Source: Anaerosomatales bacterium
GTDB taxonomy: Bacteria > Actinomycetota > Coriobacteriia > Anaerosomatales > SLCP01
Assembly: GCA_029210645.1 (NCBI GenBank)
Contig: JARGFT010000008.1
Coordinates: 1 to 64,000 of the forward strand
DNA length: 64,000 nt
Direction of reading: 5' to 3'
Shown here: one piece after another, positions 25,573-36,737 of the stretch
How the letters are laid out: each line of letters begins with the position of its first letter
Numbering within the stretch: the stretch's first letter is position 1
The notes under the pieces: generated by a model
What the model was told of the DNA's origin: nothing
Database searches by the model: none
The model's input: only the letters and a program-made list of their open reading frames with translations
Program-made: the position numbers and the translations under genes

Positions 25573-26087
25573 GTGCCCCGTCGTTCGTGCTGGAGACGGA
25601 TTCGGCTGCCGCAACGAGACGGGCCGGCGGCGCGCTCGGCACCGCCGTGCACGCGGGGGACGTCGTCATCCTCACAGGTGACCTCGGCGCCGGCAAGACG
25701 GTCATCGCCCAGGGAGTGGCGTCCGCGCTTGGCGTCAGCGGCCACGTGACGAGCCCGACCTTCAACATCCTCGTCGTGCACCGGGGAAGCGTGGGCCTCG
25801 CCCACTTCGACCTCTACCGCCTCGAACGCGCGGAACAGCTCGAGGACATCGACTTCTGGGGCGTGGTCGAAGGTGATGTGGTGAGCCTGATCGAGTGGGG
25901 CGACCGGTTCCCCGAAGCGCTTCCCGCAGACGTGCTGACGCTTACCCTCGAGATCACCGGTGACGAGAGCAGGCGTATCGCGGTGTCCGCGTCGGGCGAG
26001 CGCAGCAGCGCGCTTGCTGGAGCGTGGCGTGACGCGTGCGCCGGGCTCGACGGCGTGGCGGTTCCCGGGGGGAGAGCACCACGATGA
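25569..26087 (+). CDS. tsaE: tRNA t6A biosynthesis ATPase TsaE
   Basis: TsaE is the ATPase that supports TsaB-TsaD in adding threonylcarbamoyl to A37 of ANN-decoding tRNAs. I take GTG 25569 (172 residues), overlapping the upstream stop. Walker A is LTGDLGAGKTVIAQG, followed by the family motif VTSPTFNILVVH, HFDLYRLE and the catalytic-region SLIEWGDRFPEALP. About 30 residues beyond the usual core form a tail. It is coupled to tsaB by ATGA. Confidence 0.93.
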   Translation: MSAPSFVLETDSAAATRRAGGALGTAVHAGDVVILTGDLGAGKTVIAQGVASALGVSGHVTSPTFNILVVHRGSVGLAHFDLYRLERAEQLEDIDFWGVVEGDVVSLIEWGDRFPEALPADVLTLTLEITGDESRRIAVSASGERSSALAGAWRDACAGLDGVAVPGGRAPR

Positions 26088-26830
26088 GCCGCCTCGTCCT
26101 TGCGTTCGACACTGCCACGGACCACTGCGCTCTCGCGCTCGGACGCTGGGTCGATGAGGACGTCGAGATGATCACTGCCGCCGACTTCGATGCCCCCCGT
26201 GCGGCGCTCGGCCGACTGCTGCCCGCCGTCCGCGACCTGCTCATCTCCGAGGGGCTCGCTCCCGGAGATCTCTGCGAGGTCGTCGTGGGCAGGGGACCGG
26301 GTTCGTTCACCGGTGTCCGCATCGGCGTGGCGACCGCCAAGGGGCTCGCACACGGGCTTGGCACCCCGCTCTTCGGCGCGGGAACGCTCGATGCCATCGC
26401 GTGGGCCTGCGCAGCGCGCTTCTCCGGCCTTCTCGGGGTCGTTGGCGACGCGATGAGGGGCGAGGTCTACCCAGCGCTCTTCGCGCTGGCAGACGGCACT
26501 GCACAGCGCCTGACGGAGGACCGCGTGGCGCATCCGGCGGATGTTGCCGCCGAGTGGTCCGCACGCGCCGAACCGTTGCTCCTCGCCGGTGGAGGACTGC
26601 GCAAGCACGCGGCAGCCTTTCGGGCGCTGGAGGAGGCGGGAGCGCAGTTCCTTCCCGAAGACCTGTGGCTTCCGGGTGGGGTGGGGCTCCTTGCCGCGTA
26701 TAGGGCGGCGCGGGCCGCCGACCATGCGGGCGATGGCCATCCCCAGACGCTCCTGCCGATCTACACGAGACTGTCCGACGCCGAGGAGAACGAACGGCTG
26801 CGCGCTGCCGGGCAGGGGGAGCAGCCGTGA
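26084..26830 (+). CDS. tsaB: tRNA t6A biosynthesis protein TsaB
   Basis: TsaB is a paralogue of TsaD that acts as its partner and has lost catalysis. ATG 26084 gives 248 residues; the start overlaps the tsaE stop. Landmarks are LAFDTATDHCALAL, the GRGPGSFTGVRIGVATAKGL stretch (about 69-88) and LGVVGDAMRGEVYPALF. The stop overlaps the GTG of the next gene, so TsaE, TsaB and TsaD are made from one coupled message. Confidence 0.93.
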   Translation: MSRLVLAFDTATDHCALALGRWVDEDVEMITAADFDAPRAALGRLLPAVRDLLISEGLAPGDLCEVVVGRGPGSFTGVRIGVATAKGLAHGLGTPLFGAGTLDAIAWACAARFSGLLGVVGDAMRGEVYPALFALADGTAQRLTEDRVAHPADVAAEWSARAEPLLLAGGGLRKHAAAFRALEEAGAQFLPEDLWLPGGVGLLAAYRAARAADHAGDGHPQTLLPIYTRLSDAEENERLRAAGQGEQP

Positions 26831-28305
26831 CGGTTCGACTGCGCCACTTCGCTGCGTACGACCTGCAGGCGGCTCTCGATATAGAGCGCGCGTCCTTCCC
26901 CGAGCCGTGGTCGCCCGTGATGTTCCTCGGCGAGTTGCGTCGCTCGGACCGGATCTGGCTCGTAGCCGAACAGGCGGGCGGACGGGTCATCGGCTACGGG
27001 GGCGTGATGATCGTCGGCGACGAGGCGCACCTCATGAACCTTGCGGTCGCGGCGGGGGAGCGCGGGAGCGGGGTGGGCCGGGCACTCTACGACGAGTTGG
27101 CGGCGCGTGCCGCTCGCGCGGGGGCGCGCCGGATCACACTCGAGGTCAGAGACGACAACGAGGCGGGGGTGGAGTTCTACCGCGGCGCCGGACTCGAGGT
27201 CGAGGGCGTGCGTCCCGGCTACTACCGCAGCGGCACCGACGCGCTCATCATGTGGGGCGACCTGCCCGAGGCGGAGCACCGCCTGCCGGCAGCGGGTACC
27301 GAGGTGGTGCTCGCGATCGAGACCTCGTGCGACGAGACCGCCGCCGCTGTCATGCGCGGCGGCACCGAGGTGCTCTCCAGCGTGGTGGCCAGCCAGGTGG
27401 ACTTCCACGCGCGCTTCGGCGGCGTGGTGCCCGAGATCGCGTCGCGCAAGCATATCGAGGCGATCGTCGGCGTGGTCGGCGAGGCGCTCGACCGGGCGGG
27501 TCTCACGCTCGCGCACGTGGACGCGATCGCGGTGACGCACGGCCCGGGTCTCATCGGTGCGCTTGTCGTCGGTCTCGCGTACGCCAAGGGGCTCGCGCTC
27601 GCCACCGGGCTGCCGCTCGTCGGTGTCAACCACCTCGAAGGACACATCTTCGCCAACATGCTCATCGACCCCGATATCACACCGCCGCTGGTCGCGCTCG
27701 TGGTCTCGGGCGGTCACACCTCGCTCATCCACGTGCCCGAGTGGGGGGTCTATCACACGCTCGGCGAAACGCTCGACGACGCTGCGGGAGAGGCGTTCGA
27801 CAAGGTCGCCAAGGTGCTCGGTCTCGGCTATCCCGGGGGGCCGATACTCTCGAAGCTCGCTGCCGAGGGCGACCCCGAGGCCATCGCCTTCCCGCGGGCC
27901 ATGATGCGTTCGGGCGATTATCGCTTCTCGCTTTCGGGCCTGAAGACTGCCGTCATCAACCACATCCGCCACGAGCGGGAGGCCGGTCGGGAGATAGACA
28001 TCCCCGATCTGGCGGCCTCCTTTCAGGCGGCCGTCGTCGATGTCCAGGTCGCCAAGACCGTGCGTGCCGCCGAGGAGCACGGGGTCAAGACGGTGTGCCT
28101 CGCGGGGGGAGTCGCGGCCAACCCGTCGCTCAGGGAGACGCTGCGCTCGGCTCTGACCGAGAAGGGGATCGCGCTCACAGTGCCCGAAATCGGGTTGTGC
28201 ACGGACAACGCCGCGATGATCGCGGCGGCCGGTACGTGGCGCCTGCGCCGCGGTGACCTCCTCGGACTCGATGCCGAGGCCGTTGCTGACCTGCGGCTCG
28301 ATTAG
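26827..28305 (+). CDS. tsaD: fused ribosomal-protein N-acetyltransferase (RimI) and tRNA threonylcarbamoyltransferase (TsaD)
   Basis: One 492-residue frame carries two enzymes. Residues about 1-145 are a GNAT domain of RimI type (IERASFPEPWSPVMF, then the acetyl-CoA loop GERGSGVGRALY and NEAGVEFYRGAGLEVEGVRP), which in other bacteria acetylates the N terminus of uS18. From residue about 160 the TsaD domain starts (VLAIETSCDETAAAVM), with the metal-binding NHLEGH, VVSGGHTSLI and CLAGGVAANPSLR. No stop or frameshift lies between them. The fusion fits the common rimI-tsaD gene order. Confidence 0.93.
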   Translation: MTVRLRHFAAYDLQAALDIERASFPEPWSPVMFLGELRRSDRIWLVAEQAGGRVIGYGGVMIVGDEAHLMNLAVAAGERGSGVGRALYDELAARAARAGARRITLEVRDDNEAGVEFYRGAGLEVEGVRPGYYRSGTDALIMWGDLPEAEHRLPAAGTEVVLAIETSCDETAAAVMRGGTEVLSSVVASQVDFHARFGGVVPEIASRKHIEAIVGVVGEALDRAGLTLAHVDAIAVTHGPGLIGALVVGLAYAKGLALATGLPLVGVNHLEGHIFANMLIDPDITPPLVALVVSGGHTSLIHVPEWGVYHTLGETLDDAAGEAFDKVAKVLGLGYPGGPILSKLAAEGDPEAIAFPRAMMRSGDYRFSLSGLKTAVINHIRHEREAGREIDIPDLAASFQAAVVDVQVAKTVRAAEEHGVKTVCLAGGVAANPSLRETLRSALTEKGIALTVPEIGLCTDNAAMIAAAGTWRLRRGDLLGLDAEAVADLRLD

Positions 28306-28393
28306 TCACACGGGACTCGCGCCGCCGTGGCCGTTGCCCACGATGTGAGTCGAGTACACTCAACCCCTCTCGAAAAATACCTGCTAGAGGCTG

Positions 28394-28422
28394 TTGATTG
28401 CCCCGGGCACTCACGGTAGAAT
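28394..28422 (+). promoter_or_regulatory. promoter for groES-groEL
   Basis: TTGATT (28394-28399), 17 nt, TAGAAT (28417-28422). Predicted transcription start falls directly before or within the CIRCE operator at 28432-28458, so repressor binding would block it. Confidence 0.7.
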
Positions 28423-28431
28423 CCGAACGGG

Positions 28432-28458
28432 CTGGCACTCGGACATTATGAGTGCTAG
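28432..28458 (+). promoter_or_regulatory. CIRCE operator (HrcA-binding site)
   Basis: CTGGCACTC and GAGTGCTAG flank a 9-nt spacer, matching the CIRCE consensus TTAGCACTC-N9-GAGTGCTAA with two changes on the left arm and one on the right. The arms pair except for one T-G type position. It implies heat-shock control of groESL by HrcA; the repressor gene is not in this window. Confidence 0.9.
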
Positions 28459-28583
28459 CAGGCGCATGGTCCGGCTGCGAACGGGGTACATACTCAATCG
28501 CGGCCCGGTGGAGCACTCGCCGGAGGGCCGCGCACACATCATGTCATCAGTACGGTCGGACGGACGCTATAGGAGGGCAGCAG

Positions 28584-28874
28584 ATGAATCTCAAGCCGTT
28601 GGGCGATCGCGTGATCGTCAAGCCGGCGGAGGCCGAGGAGCAGACCAAGAGCGGTCTGTTCATCCCGGATACCGCCAAGGAGAAGCCGCAGCGCGGTGAG
28701 GTCGTGGCCGTGGGCGACGGCAAGCTCAAGGACGATGGCACCCGCGTGCCGATCGACGTGAAGGTCGGCGACACGGTCATCTACAGCAAGTACGGTGGCT
28801 CGGAGGTCAAGATCGACGGTGTCGAGTACAAGATCCTCGACGCCGAGCGCGACATCATCGCCGTCGTCGTCTAG
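28584..28874 (+). CDS. groES: co-chaperonin GroES
   Basis: GroES caps the GroEL folding chamber. ATG 28584 (96 residues) follows AGGAGGG; the longer open frame upstream runs through the CIRCE site and is not coding. The protein has [19 protein letters not shown], the mobile loop [18 protein letters not shown] and the C-terminal [18 protein letters not shown]. GroEL follows 44 nt later. Confidence 0.97.
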   Translation: MNLKPLGDRVIVKPAEAEEQTKSGLFIPDTAKEKPQRGEVVAVGDGKLKDDGTRVPIDVKVGDTVIYSKYGGSEVKIDGVEYKILDAERDIIAVVV

Positions 28875-28918
28875 GCGACCGGCAATCCGAACGATCCCGT
28901 AAGGAGGAGATAGCTTAG

Positions 28919-30553
<1,635 letters not shown>

Positions 30554-30579
30554 CACCCGCCGCACCACATGTGCTGACC

Positions 30580-30606
30580 GAGGGGCCCCGCGATGCGGGG
30601 CCCCTC
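30580..30606 (+). terminator. rho-independent-type terminator after groEL
   Basis: A perfect 12-bp GC-rich stem, GAGGGGCCCCGC (30580-30591) with GCGGGGCCCCTC (30595-30606), has a 3-nt GAT loop and TGCGTTT after it. Confidence 0.75.
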
Positions 30607-30724
30607 TGCGTTTCGCACATTGCGTTCGCCTACGCCAAGGTTGCGGCGTCGGCCATTGTCGCCGGAAGGGTAGGAATAGAGAGCGGACCGCCACCGGCTG
30701 CCGCCGAGCGAGAAGGAGATGCAC

Positions 30725-31120
30725 ATGACCCCGTCCGAGCAGTCCAACGAACGCGTCGTCGTACACAAGACCCGGTCCTCAGGCAACAGGGCGATCACCG
30801 GGATCATCTCGTGGATCTCGGGTGCGATCGAGGTGATTCTCGCGTTCCGGTTCGGGCTGCTGCTCTTCGGGGCGAACCCGGAGGCCGCCTTCGTCGACTT
30901 CATCTACCGGATTGCGGCGCCGTTCATGGTCCCGTTCGAGGCCGTCTTCGGCGTCACGGAGACCCGCATGGGCTCGATCTTCGACTGGAGCACCCTGCTC
31001 GCGATCCTCGTCTACGCGGTCGTTGCCTGGGGCCTCACGTCGCTGATCAGGAACGTGGGGTACTCGTCGTCAACGACGGTCGAGCAGGTCGAGAAGGCCG
31101 AGCGGGAGCACATCGAGTAG
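30725..31120 (+). CDS. YggT family membrane protein
   Basis: YggT proteins are small membrane proteins, often linked to cell division or osmotic handling; the exact role is not settled. The product (131 residues from ATG 30725, which sits 6 nt after AAGGAG) has hydrophobic segments at about 25-50, 60-80 and 90-112, with the family motif YRIAAPFMVPFEAVFG and a charged C terminus. It stands alone after the groEL terminator. ATG 30719 is possible but touches the ribosome site. Confidence 0.8.
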   Translation: MTPSEQSNERVVVHKTRSSGNRAITGIISWISGAIEVILAFRFGLLLFGANPEAAFVDFIYRIAAPFMVPFEAVFGVTETRMGSIFDWSTLLAILVYAVVAWGLTSLIRNVGYSSSTTVEQVEKAEREHIE

Positions 31121-31138
31121 CGCAGCGCCCGGTACGCG

Positions 31139-32299
31139 CTACTCGGCCTCGACGTGTCCGACGCGCTTGGCCATGAGTCGCGTGTAGTGGCCGAGCATCT
31201 CATCGGCCATGATGCGCACGTCGTAGCGGGCGGCCGTCGTGCTGGCGGCGGCCGCCAGGCGCTCCCGCAATGCGCGGTCGGCGGCGATCACGGCCATGCG
31301 CGCCGCGAAGGCCCCTGCGTCCTCCGGCGTCAGAAAGCCGGTGACCCCGTCCTCGACGATGTCACTCACACCCGGTGAGTGGATGCCGACGGCCGGAAGA
31401 CCGGCGGCGAACGCCTCCATGATCACCAGTGGGTGGACCTCGGAGACCGATGCGGTGGCGAACACGTCGGCGGCGGCGAGGTAGCCGGGAACCTCGGCAT
31501 AGGGCGTGAGCCCGGCGAAGTGGACGCGGTCGCCGAGCCCTGCGTCCGCAAAGCTCTTCTTGGTGTCGGCGAGAGCGTTCCCCCCACCGAGGACGAGCAG
31601 GCAGATGTCCGGAGCCTCGCCGGCGGCACGGATGAAGGCCCGCGTCAGGAGCCCCATGTTCTTCTCGGCACTCACGCGGCCCAGATAGCAGAAGACCACG
31701 GAGTCGGCCGGGAATCCGAACTCCTCGCGCGAGCGTGGAGCTGCGGGGTTACGGAACGGCTCGGTGTCCACGCAGTTGGAGAGCAGCACGCTATTGTCGG
31801 TCACCCCGAAGTCGGAGAGCCAGTCCCTGATGCCCGGCGACGGCGCGATGACGAGATCGATGTCGCCTGCGAACTCCTTGAGGTAGCGCCTGATGTAGCT
31901 GTAGCGCATCGTCTTGGGCATGAACCAGGCGTAGGTGTCCGAGTACAGGTCGTAACGAGTGTGGTTCGTGAAGACGATGGGGATGCTCGCCGGCTGGCAG
32001 TACTCGAGCGCGACGCGTCCCGAGACGAAGGGGTGGTGGACGTGGGCCACGTCGAGCGTGGGGATGATGCGCTTGGCTTCCGAGGTGAGCACGAGGCCCA
32101 TCTGCCACCCGGTGTCGCCCCAGGGGATGGCGGGGGAGCGCACCACTCTCGGCTCGTCGTCGGCGTACTCGGTGTGCCCGAAGGTGAAGACCCAGACCTC
32201 GTGACCGAGCTCCTCGAAGCGGCGCTTATAGAGCGAAATGTAGTTGGTCACGCCGCTCAGATGGGGCTTGTACATGTCGGCGAACATGCCGATTCGCAA
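31139..32299 (-). CDS. glycosyltransferase family 4 protein
   Basis: The 386-residue protein has a GT-B fold: N-terminal acceptor half beginning MRIGMFADMYKPHLSGVTNY with HVHHPFVSGRVAL, and a C-terminal donor half with FCYLGRVSAEKN, FAGLTPYAEVPGYLAAADVF and the EX7E-like SEVHPLVIMEAFAAGLPAVG. It resembles diacylglycerol and phosphatidylinositol glycosyltransferases, so a lipid acceptor is plausible but not shown. It is on the minus strand, divergent from ychF across a 100-nt gap. Confidence 0.88.
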   Translation of the reverse strand: MRIGMFADMYKPHLSGVTNYISLYKRRFEELGHEVWVFTFGHTEYADDEPRVVRSPAIPWGDTGWQMGLVLTSEAKRIIPTLDVAHVHHPFVSGRVALEYCQPASIPIVFTNHTRYDLYSDTYAWFMPKTMRYSYIRRYLKEFAGDIDLVIAPSPGIRDWLSDFGVTDNSVLLSNCVDTEPFRNPAAPRSREEFGFPADSVVFCYLGRVSAEKNMGLLTRAFIRAAGEAPDICLLVLGGGNALADTKKSFADAGLGDRVHFAGLTPYAEVPGYLAAADVFATASVSEVHPLVIMEAFAAGLPAVGIHSPGVSDIVEDGVTGFLTPEDAGAFAARMAVIAADRALRERLAAAASTTAARYDVRIMADEMLGHYTRLMAKRVGHVEAE

Positions 32300-32399
32300 C
32301 GGGTCCTCCTCGTTGGTGGCGGGGGTCTGGTGCCTCGAGTAGAGTACGAACGATGTTCTGCGCCCACAAGGCTAACAGTACCCATCTGAGGAGTCATCA

Positions 32400-33464
32400 G
32401 TGGCACTCTCCATAGGAATCGTAGGACTTCCCAACGTGGGCAAGTCGACGCTCTTCACCGCGCTCACCCGCAAGGGAGGCGTGTCGGCGAACTACCCGTT
32501 CACCACCATCGACCCCAACGTCGGTGTGGTGGTGGTGCCCGACCGGCGGCTCGATCGCATCGTACAGCTCGCTCCACCCGAGCGGGTCGTCCCGGCCACT
32601 GTCGAGTTCGTCGACATCGCCGGCCTGGTGAAGGGCGCGAATCAGGGCGAGGGACTCGGCAACAAGTTCCTCGCCAACATCAGAGAGACGAACGCGGTCT
32701 GCGAGGTGGTTCGTTACTTCACCGACCCGGACGTGGTGCACGTCAGCGGCGAAGTGGATCCTGACGACGACGTCGAGACCATCCGCACCGAGCTCGTGCT
32801 GGCGGACCTCGCAACCGTCGAGAGGGGGATCCCCAGGCTCGAGAAGGAGGCCAAGCGTGACAAGGCGGTCGAGCCGGTGCTCGCGATGGCCCGGCGGGTC
32901 GGCGAGTGGCTCGGGCAGGGCCATCGTGCGGGCCGGATGGAGATGACGGCTGAGGAGCGCGCTCTCCTGCGCGATCTGCACCTGCTGACGATGAAGCCGA
33001 TGCTCTACGTCGCCAACGTCGACGAGGACCGGCTCCACGACGAACTTGCCCCCATCGACGGGGTGGCACCGATCAAGATCTGTGCGAAGGTCGAGGCCGA
33101 TCTGGCCGAGCTCGCTGCCGATGAAGCCGCCGAGTACCTCGGCGCCATCGGTCTGGAGGAGCCGGGCCTCAACGCGCTCATCCGTGAGGCATACCGGCTT
33201 CTCGGCCTGCAGAGCTTCTTCACGCATGGAGACAAGGAGGCTCGTGCCTGGACGGTGCCGATAGGCGCTACGGCGCCGGAGGCGGCAGGCGCCATCCACA
33301 CCGACTTCCAGCGCGGTTTCATCAAGGCCGAGGTGGTCTCGTTTGCGGATTACGACAGGTACGGAGGCGAACAGGGCGCGCGGGCGGCGGGCACGTGGCG
33401 CATCGAGGGTAAGGACTACGTGGTCCGGGACGGCGACGTCATCCACTTCAGGTTCAACGTGTAG
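32400..33464 (+). CDS. ychF: redox-regulated ribosome-binding ATPase YchF
   Basis: YchF (Ola1) is an Obg-family ATPase that associates with ribosomes and responds to oxidative stress. The 354-residue protein has the P-loop GLPNVGKSTLFTAL (about 8-21), switch II region FVDIAGLVKGANQGEGLGN, the NVDE motif in place of the GTP-specific NKxD (YVANVDED), which favours ATP, and the C-terminal TGS domain ending DYVVRDGDVIHFRFNV. GTG start behind TGAGGAG. Confidence 0.96.
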   Translation: MALSIGIVGLPNVGKSTLFTALTRKGGVSANYPFTTIDPNVGVVVVPDRRLDRIVQLAPPERVVPATVEFVDIAGLVKGANQGEGLGNKFLANIRETNAVCEVVRYFTDPDVVHVSGEVDPDDDVETIRTELVLADLATVERGIPRLEKEAKRDKAVEPVLAMARRVGEWLGQGHRAGRMEMTAEERALLRDLHLLTMKPMLYVANVDEDRLHDELAPIDGVAPIKICAKVEADLAELAADEAAEYLGAIGLEEPGLNALIREAYRLLGLQSFFTHGDKEARAWTVPIGATAPEAAGAIHTDFQRGFIKAEVVSFADYDRYGGEQGARAAGTWRIEGKDYVVRDGDVIHFRFNV

Positions 33465-33504
33465 GCATCTCTCCGGAAAGACGCAACCGAGTGCTCTGCG
33501 ACGG

Positions 33505-33533
33505 TTCACGCGATGAGGGAGAACGCCTAGAAT
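33505..33533 (+). promoter_or_regulatory. candidate promoter for guaB3-guaA
   Basis: TTCACG (33505-33510), 17 nt, TAGAAT (33528-33533), about 70 nt before the first gene. The -10 matches other good ones in the window. Confidence 0.45.
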
Positions 33534-33603
33534 ACGAAGACCCACCACTGTGGTACGCGACTGCCCGCTAGGGCGGTGATTCTACGAGGAGGCTGCGGGA
33601 TCC

Positions 33604-34776
33604 ATGGAGATTGAAATCGGACGGGGCAAGACTGCACGCAGGGCGTACGGTTTCGACGACATCGCGATCGTGCCGTCACGCCGCACGCGCGACCCGAGGG
33701 ACGTGGACATCACCTGGTCGTTCACCTTCCGCGACAGGGAGTACTCCTTCCCGCTGCCGGTCCTCGCCTCTGCGATGGACGGCGTGGTCGACCCGGCCTT
33801 TGCGATCACCATGGGTAAGCTCGGAGGACTGGCGGTCCTGAACCTCGAGGGCATCCAGACCCGCTACGAGGACCCCGCACCGCACCTGGACGCCATCGCC
33901 TCCTTCTCCAAGGAGGAGGCCACCCGCAAGATGCAGGAGATCTACCGCGAGCCCGTCAAGCCGGAGCTCATCACCCAGAGGATCAAGGAGATCAAGGACG
34001 GTGGCGTGCTGGCGGCTGCAAGCCTCACGCCTCAGAACGTCGACACGTACATCGAGGCTGCGCTCGCCGGCGGACTCGACCTCCTCGTCATCCAGGGAAC
34101 GGTCGTCTCGGCAGAGCACAAGTCATCCTACGCCGAGCCCCTCGACCTCAACGCGTTCGTGCGCGACCTCGACATCCCGTGCATCATCGGCGGCTGCTGC
34201 TCGTACCAGGGTGCGCTGCACCTGATGCGCGCCGGCGCGGTCGGCGTGCTCGTAGGCGTGGGCCCGGGGCACGCGTGCACCTCGCGCCGCGTGCTCGGCA
34301 TTGGCGTGCCGCAGTGCACCGCCGTCGCCGATGCTGCCGCGGCGCGCATGCGCCACCTCGACGAGACGGGTTACTACGCCCACGTGATCGCCGACGGCGG
34401 CATGCGCACCGGTGGTGACCTCGCCAAGGCGGTCGCCGTGGGTGCCGACGCGGTCATGATCGGCTCGCCGCTCGCCGCCGCCTCCGAGGCTCCCGGCCGC
34501 GGTTACCACTGGGGCATGGCGACCTTCCACCCCGACCTGCCGCGGGGCACGCGCGTGAGGGCCGGCATCAAGGGTTCGCTCGAGGACATCCTCCTCGGCC
34601 CGGCCCACGAGAACGACGGTACCCTGAACCTGCTCGGCGGGCTTCGCACCTCGATGGCCACGACCGGCTACGAGAACCTCAAGGCGTTCCAGAAGGCCGA
34701 GGTCATGGTCGCGCCCTCACTGCAGACGGAGGGCAAGTTCCTCCAGCAGTCGCAGGGCGTAGGCATGGGCCGTTAG
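33604..34776 (+). CDS. guaB3: GuaB3-type IMP dehydrogenase-family protein
   Basis: The 390-residue protein has the IMPDH/GMP-reductase TIM barrel without the CBS insert of canonical Gua[21 protein letters not shown] at the start, then the catalytic-cysteine loop [20 protein letters not shown] (about 219-238) and [20 protein letters not shown]. It matches the IMP_DH_rel (GuaB3) group common in actinobacteria and cyanobacteria, whose reported activity is GMP reductase in at least one case. It precedes guaA by 10 nt, so a guanine-nucleotide role is sure; the direction of the reaction is not. Confidence 0.88.
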   Translation: MEIEIGRGKTARRAYGFDDIAIVPSRRTRDPRDVDITWSFTFRDREYSFPLPVLASAMDGVVDPAFAITMGKLGGLAVLNLEGIQTRYEDPAPHLDAIASFSKEEATRKMQEIYREPVKPELITQRIKEIKDGGVLAAASLTPQNVDTYIEAALAGGLDLLVIQGTVVSAEHKSSYAEPLDLNAFVRDLDIPCIIGGCCSYQGALHLMRAGAVGVLVGVGPGHACTSRRVLGIGVPQCTAVADAAAARMRHLDETGYYAHVIADGGMRTGGDLAKAVAVGADAVMIGSPLAAASEAPGRGYHWGMATFHPDLPRGTRVRAGIKGSLEDILLGPAHENDGTLNLLGGLRTSMATTGYENLKAFQKAEVMVAPSLQTEGKFLQQSQGVGMGR

Positions 34777-34786
34777 GGGACTGAAG

Positions 34787-36340
34787 TTGACGCACACCTA
34801 CCACGAGGAGCAGCCTACCGTCCTCGTCCTGGACTTCGGCGCGCAGTACGCGCACCTGATCGCCCGCCGCGTGCGTGAGGCGCGCGTCTACTCCGAGATC
34901 GTCCCGTACGACATCTCCGCCGAGGAGGTCGCCCGCCGAGCGCCCGCCGCGCTCATCCTCTCGGGCGGTCCGGCCAGCGTGTACGCCGAGGGAGCACCGC
35001 ACATGGACGCAGGGCTCCTGGGACTCGGGATCCCGGTGCTCGGGTTCTGCTACGGCATCCAGGAGATGGCGCTGCAGCTCGGCGGGACGATACCCAAGAC
35101 CGACATCGGCGAGTACGGGTTCGCCGAGCTGACGATCATCGAGCCTGAGTGCGAGCTGCTCGCCGGGGTCCCGGAGGTCTCGCAGTGCTGGATGAGCCAC
35201 CGTGACAGCGTCGGCACCACCCCCGAAGGGTTCACGGTGACCGCGCACACCGCGACCACCGCAGTCGCCGCCATGGAGGATCTGGCGCGCAAGCTCTACG
35301 CGACCCAGTTCCATCCCGAGGTGGCTCACACCGAGTACGGCCAGCAGATCATCCGAAACTTTCTCCATGACATCGCCGGCATCCCCCCGGTCTGGACGAT
35401 GGTCAACATCATCGACGAGACCGTTGCGCTCGTGCGCGAGCAGGTGGGCGAGGGCCGGGTCATCTGCGGGCTTTCCGGCGGGGTGGACTCGAGCGTGGTC
35501 GCCGCTCTGCTGCACCGAGCGATCGGCGACCAGCTCACCTGCGTCTTCGTCGACCACGGGCTGCTTCGCCTCAACGAGGCCGAGCAGGTCGTGCGCACCT
35601 TCCGCGACCAGTTCCACATCGATCTCGTGCACGTCGAGGCCGAGGAGCGCTACCTGTCGCTACTCGCCGGCGTGACCGACCCGGAGGAGAAGCGCCGCAT
35701 CATCGGCGAGGAGTTCTGGAAGGTATTCTTCGAGGAGGCCACCAAGCTCGAGGGTGTGACCTGGCTCGCGCAGGGGACCCTCTATCCCGACGTCATCGAG
35801 TCGGGAAGCAAGACCGCCGCGAAGATCAAGAGCCACCACAACCTCATCCCGTTCCCGCAAGGCGTGCACTTCGACCTGATCGAGCCGCTCAAGCACCTCT
35901 TCAAGGACGAGGTACGCGCCGTGGGGGCCGAGCTCGGCCTGCCGGACGAGATCGTCCACCGGCAGCCGTTCCCGGGGCCGGGGCTTGCGGTGCGCATCAT
36001 CGGTGACATCACCCACGAGAAGCTCGAGCTGCTCCGGCTCGCCGATGCGATCGTGCGCGAGGAGATCTCCGCGTGGGACCGCGACCGCGAGGTCTGGCAG
36101 TACTTCGCGGTGCTGCCCGACATCCGCTCCGTGGGCGTGATGGGCGATGAGCGCACCTACGGGCGACCGATCATCGTGCGGGCGGTCGCCTCGGCCGATG
36201 CGATGACGGCTGACTGGGCGCGCCTGCCGCACGAGCTGCTCGCGCGGATGAGCAACCGGATCATCAACGAGGTCGACGGCATCAACCGCGTGGCCTACGA
36301 CATCACGAGCAAGCCGCCGGGCACCATCGAGTGGGAGTAG
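34787..36340 (+). CDS. guaA: GMP synthase (glutamine-hydrolysing)
   Basis: GuaA aminates XMP to GMP. The 517-residue protein has the class-I amidotransferase domain ([20 protein letters not shown]; nucleophile Cys in [17 protein letters not shown]; His-Glu in [12 protein letters not shown]) over residues 1-200, the ATP-pyrophosphatase P-loop [17 protein letters not shown] (about 225-241) and the dimerisation domain ending [17 protein letters not shown] 34787 is the start, with AGGGGA at 6 nt. Confidence 0.96.
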   Translation: MTHTYHEEQPTVLVLDFGAQYAHLIARRVREARVYSEIVPYDISAEEVARRAPAALILSGGPASVYAEGAPHMDAGLLGLGIPVLGFCYGIQEMALQLGGTIPKTDIGEYGFAELTIIEPECELLAGVPEVSQCWMSHRDSVGTTPEGFTVTAHTATTAVAAMEDLARKLYATQFHPEVAHTEYGQQIIRNFLHDIAGIPPVWTMVNIIDETVALVREQVGEGRVICGLSGGVDSSVVAALLHRAIGDQLTCVFVDHGLLRLNEAEQVVRTFRDQFHIDLVHVEAEERYLSLLAGVTDPEEKRRIIGEEFWKVFFEEATKLEGVTWLAQGTLYPDVIESGSKTAAKIKSHHNLIPFPQGVHFDLIEPLKHLFKDEVRAVGAELGLPDEIVHRQPFPGPGLAVRIIGDITHEKLELLRLADAIVREEISAWDRDREVWQYFAVLPDIRSVGVMGDERTYGRPIIVRAVASADAMTADWARLPHELLARMSNRIINEVDGINRVAYDITSKPPGTIEWE

Positions 36341-36455
36341 CGCGGGAGCATTCGGCACGACGTGTTTCGCATACCAGGTCCGCGCCGGTAGTGCGATAAT
36401 GGCAGACCACCGGTTGACCGAGCCCGCCGATGCGGGACCTAAGGGGGCGCGTGAC

Positions 36456-36737
36456 ATGCCAGATACCCCACTCGAGGCCCAGCAGCGGATCGCAGAGCTC
36501 CGGGCGCAGATGGATGAACTCGATTGCCAGCTCGTCAAGCTGCTCAACGAGCGAGCGGCGATCGCACTGGACATACGGACCCTGAAGCCCGATGCCAACC
36601 TGGGTCTGTACGACCCAAAACGCGAGGAGGAGATCTTCGCCAACCTCGCGCGCTGCAACGAGGGACCGCTCTACGCCGAGAACCTGCGCGAGATCTACGA
36701 GGCCATCCTCCACGTGATGAAGGAGCTGAGAGGATGA
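36456..36737 (+). CDS. chorismate mutase, AroQ type
   Basis: Chorismate mutase makes prephenate for Phe and Tyr. ATG 36456 (93 residues) has AAGGGGG at 8 nt; the earlier ATG at 36399 has no ribosome site. The three-helix AroQ pattern is visible: [20 protein letters not shown] (helix 1), then [28 protein letters not shown] and [18 protein letters not shown]. It overlaps the DAHP synthase gene by ATGA, so first and branch enzymes of the aromatic pathway are made together, and the mutase may regulate the synthase. Confidence 0.88.
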   Translation: MPDTPLEAQQRIAELRAQMDELDCQLVKLLNERAAIALDIRTLKPDANLGLYDPKREEEIFANLARCNEGPLYAENLREIYEAILHVMKELRG

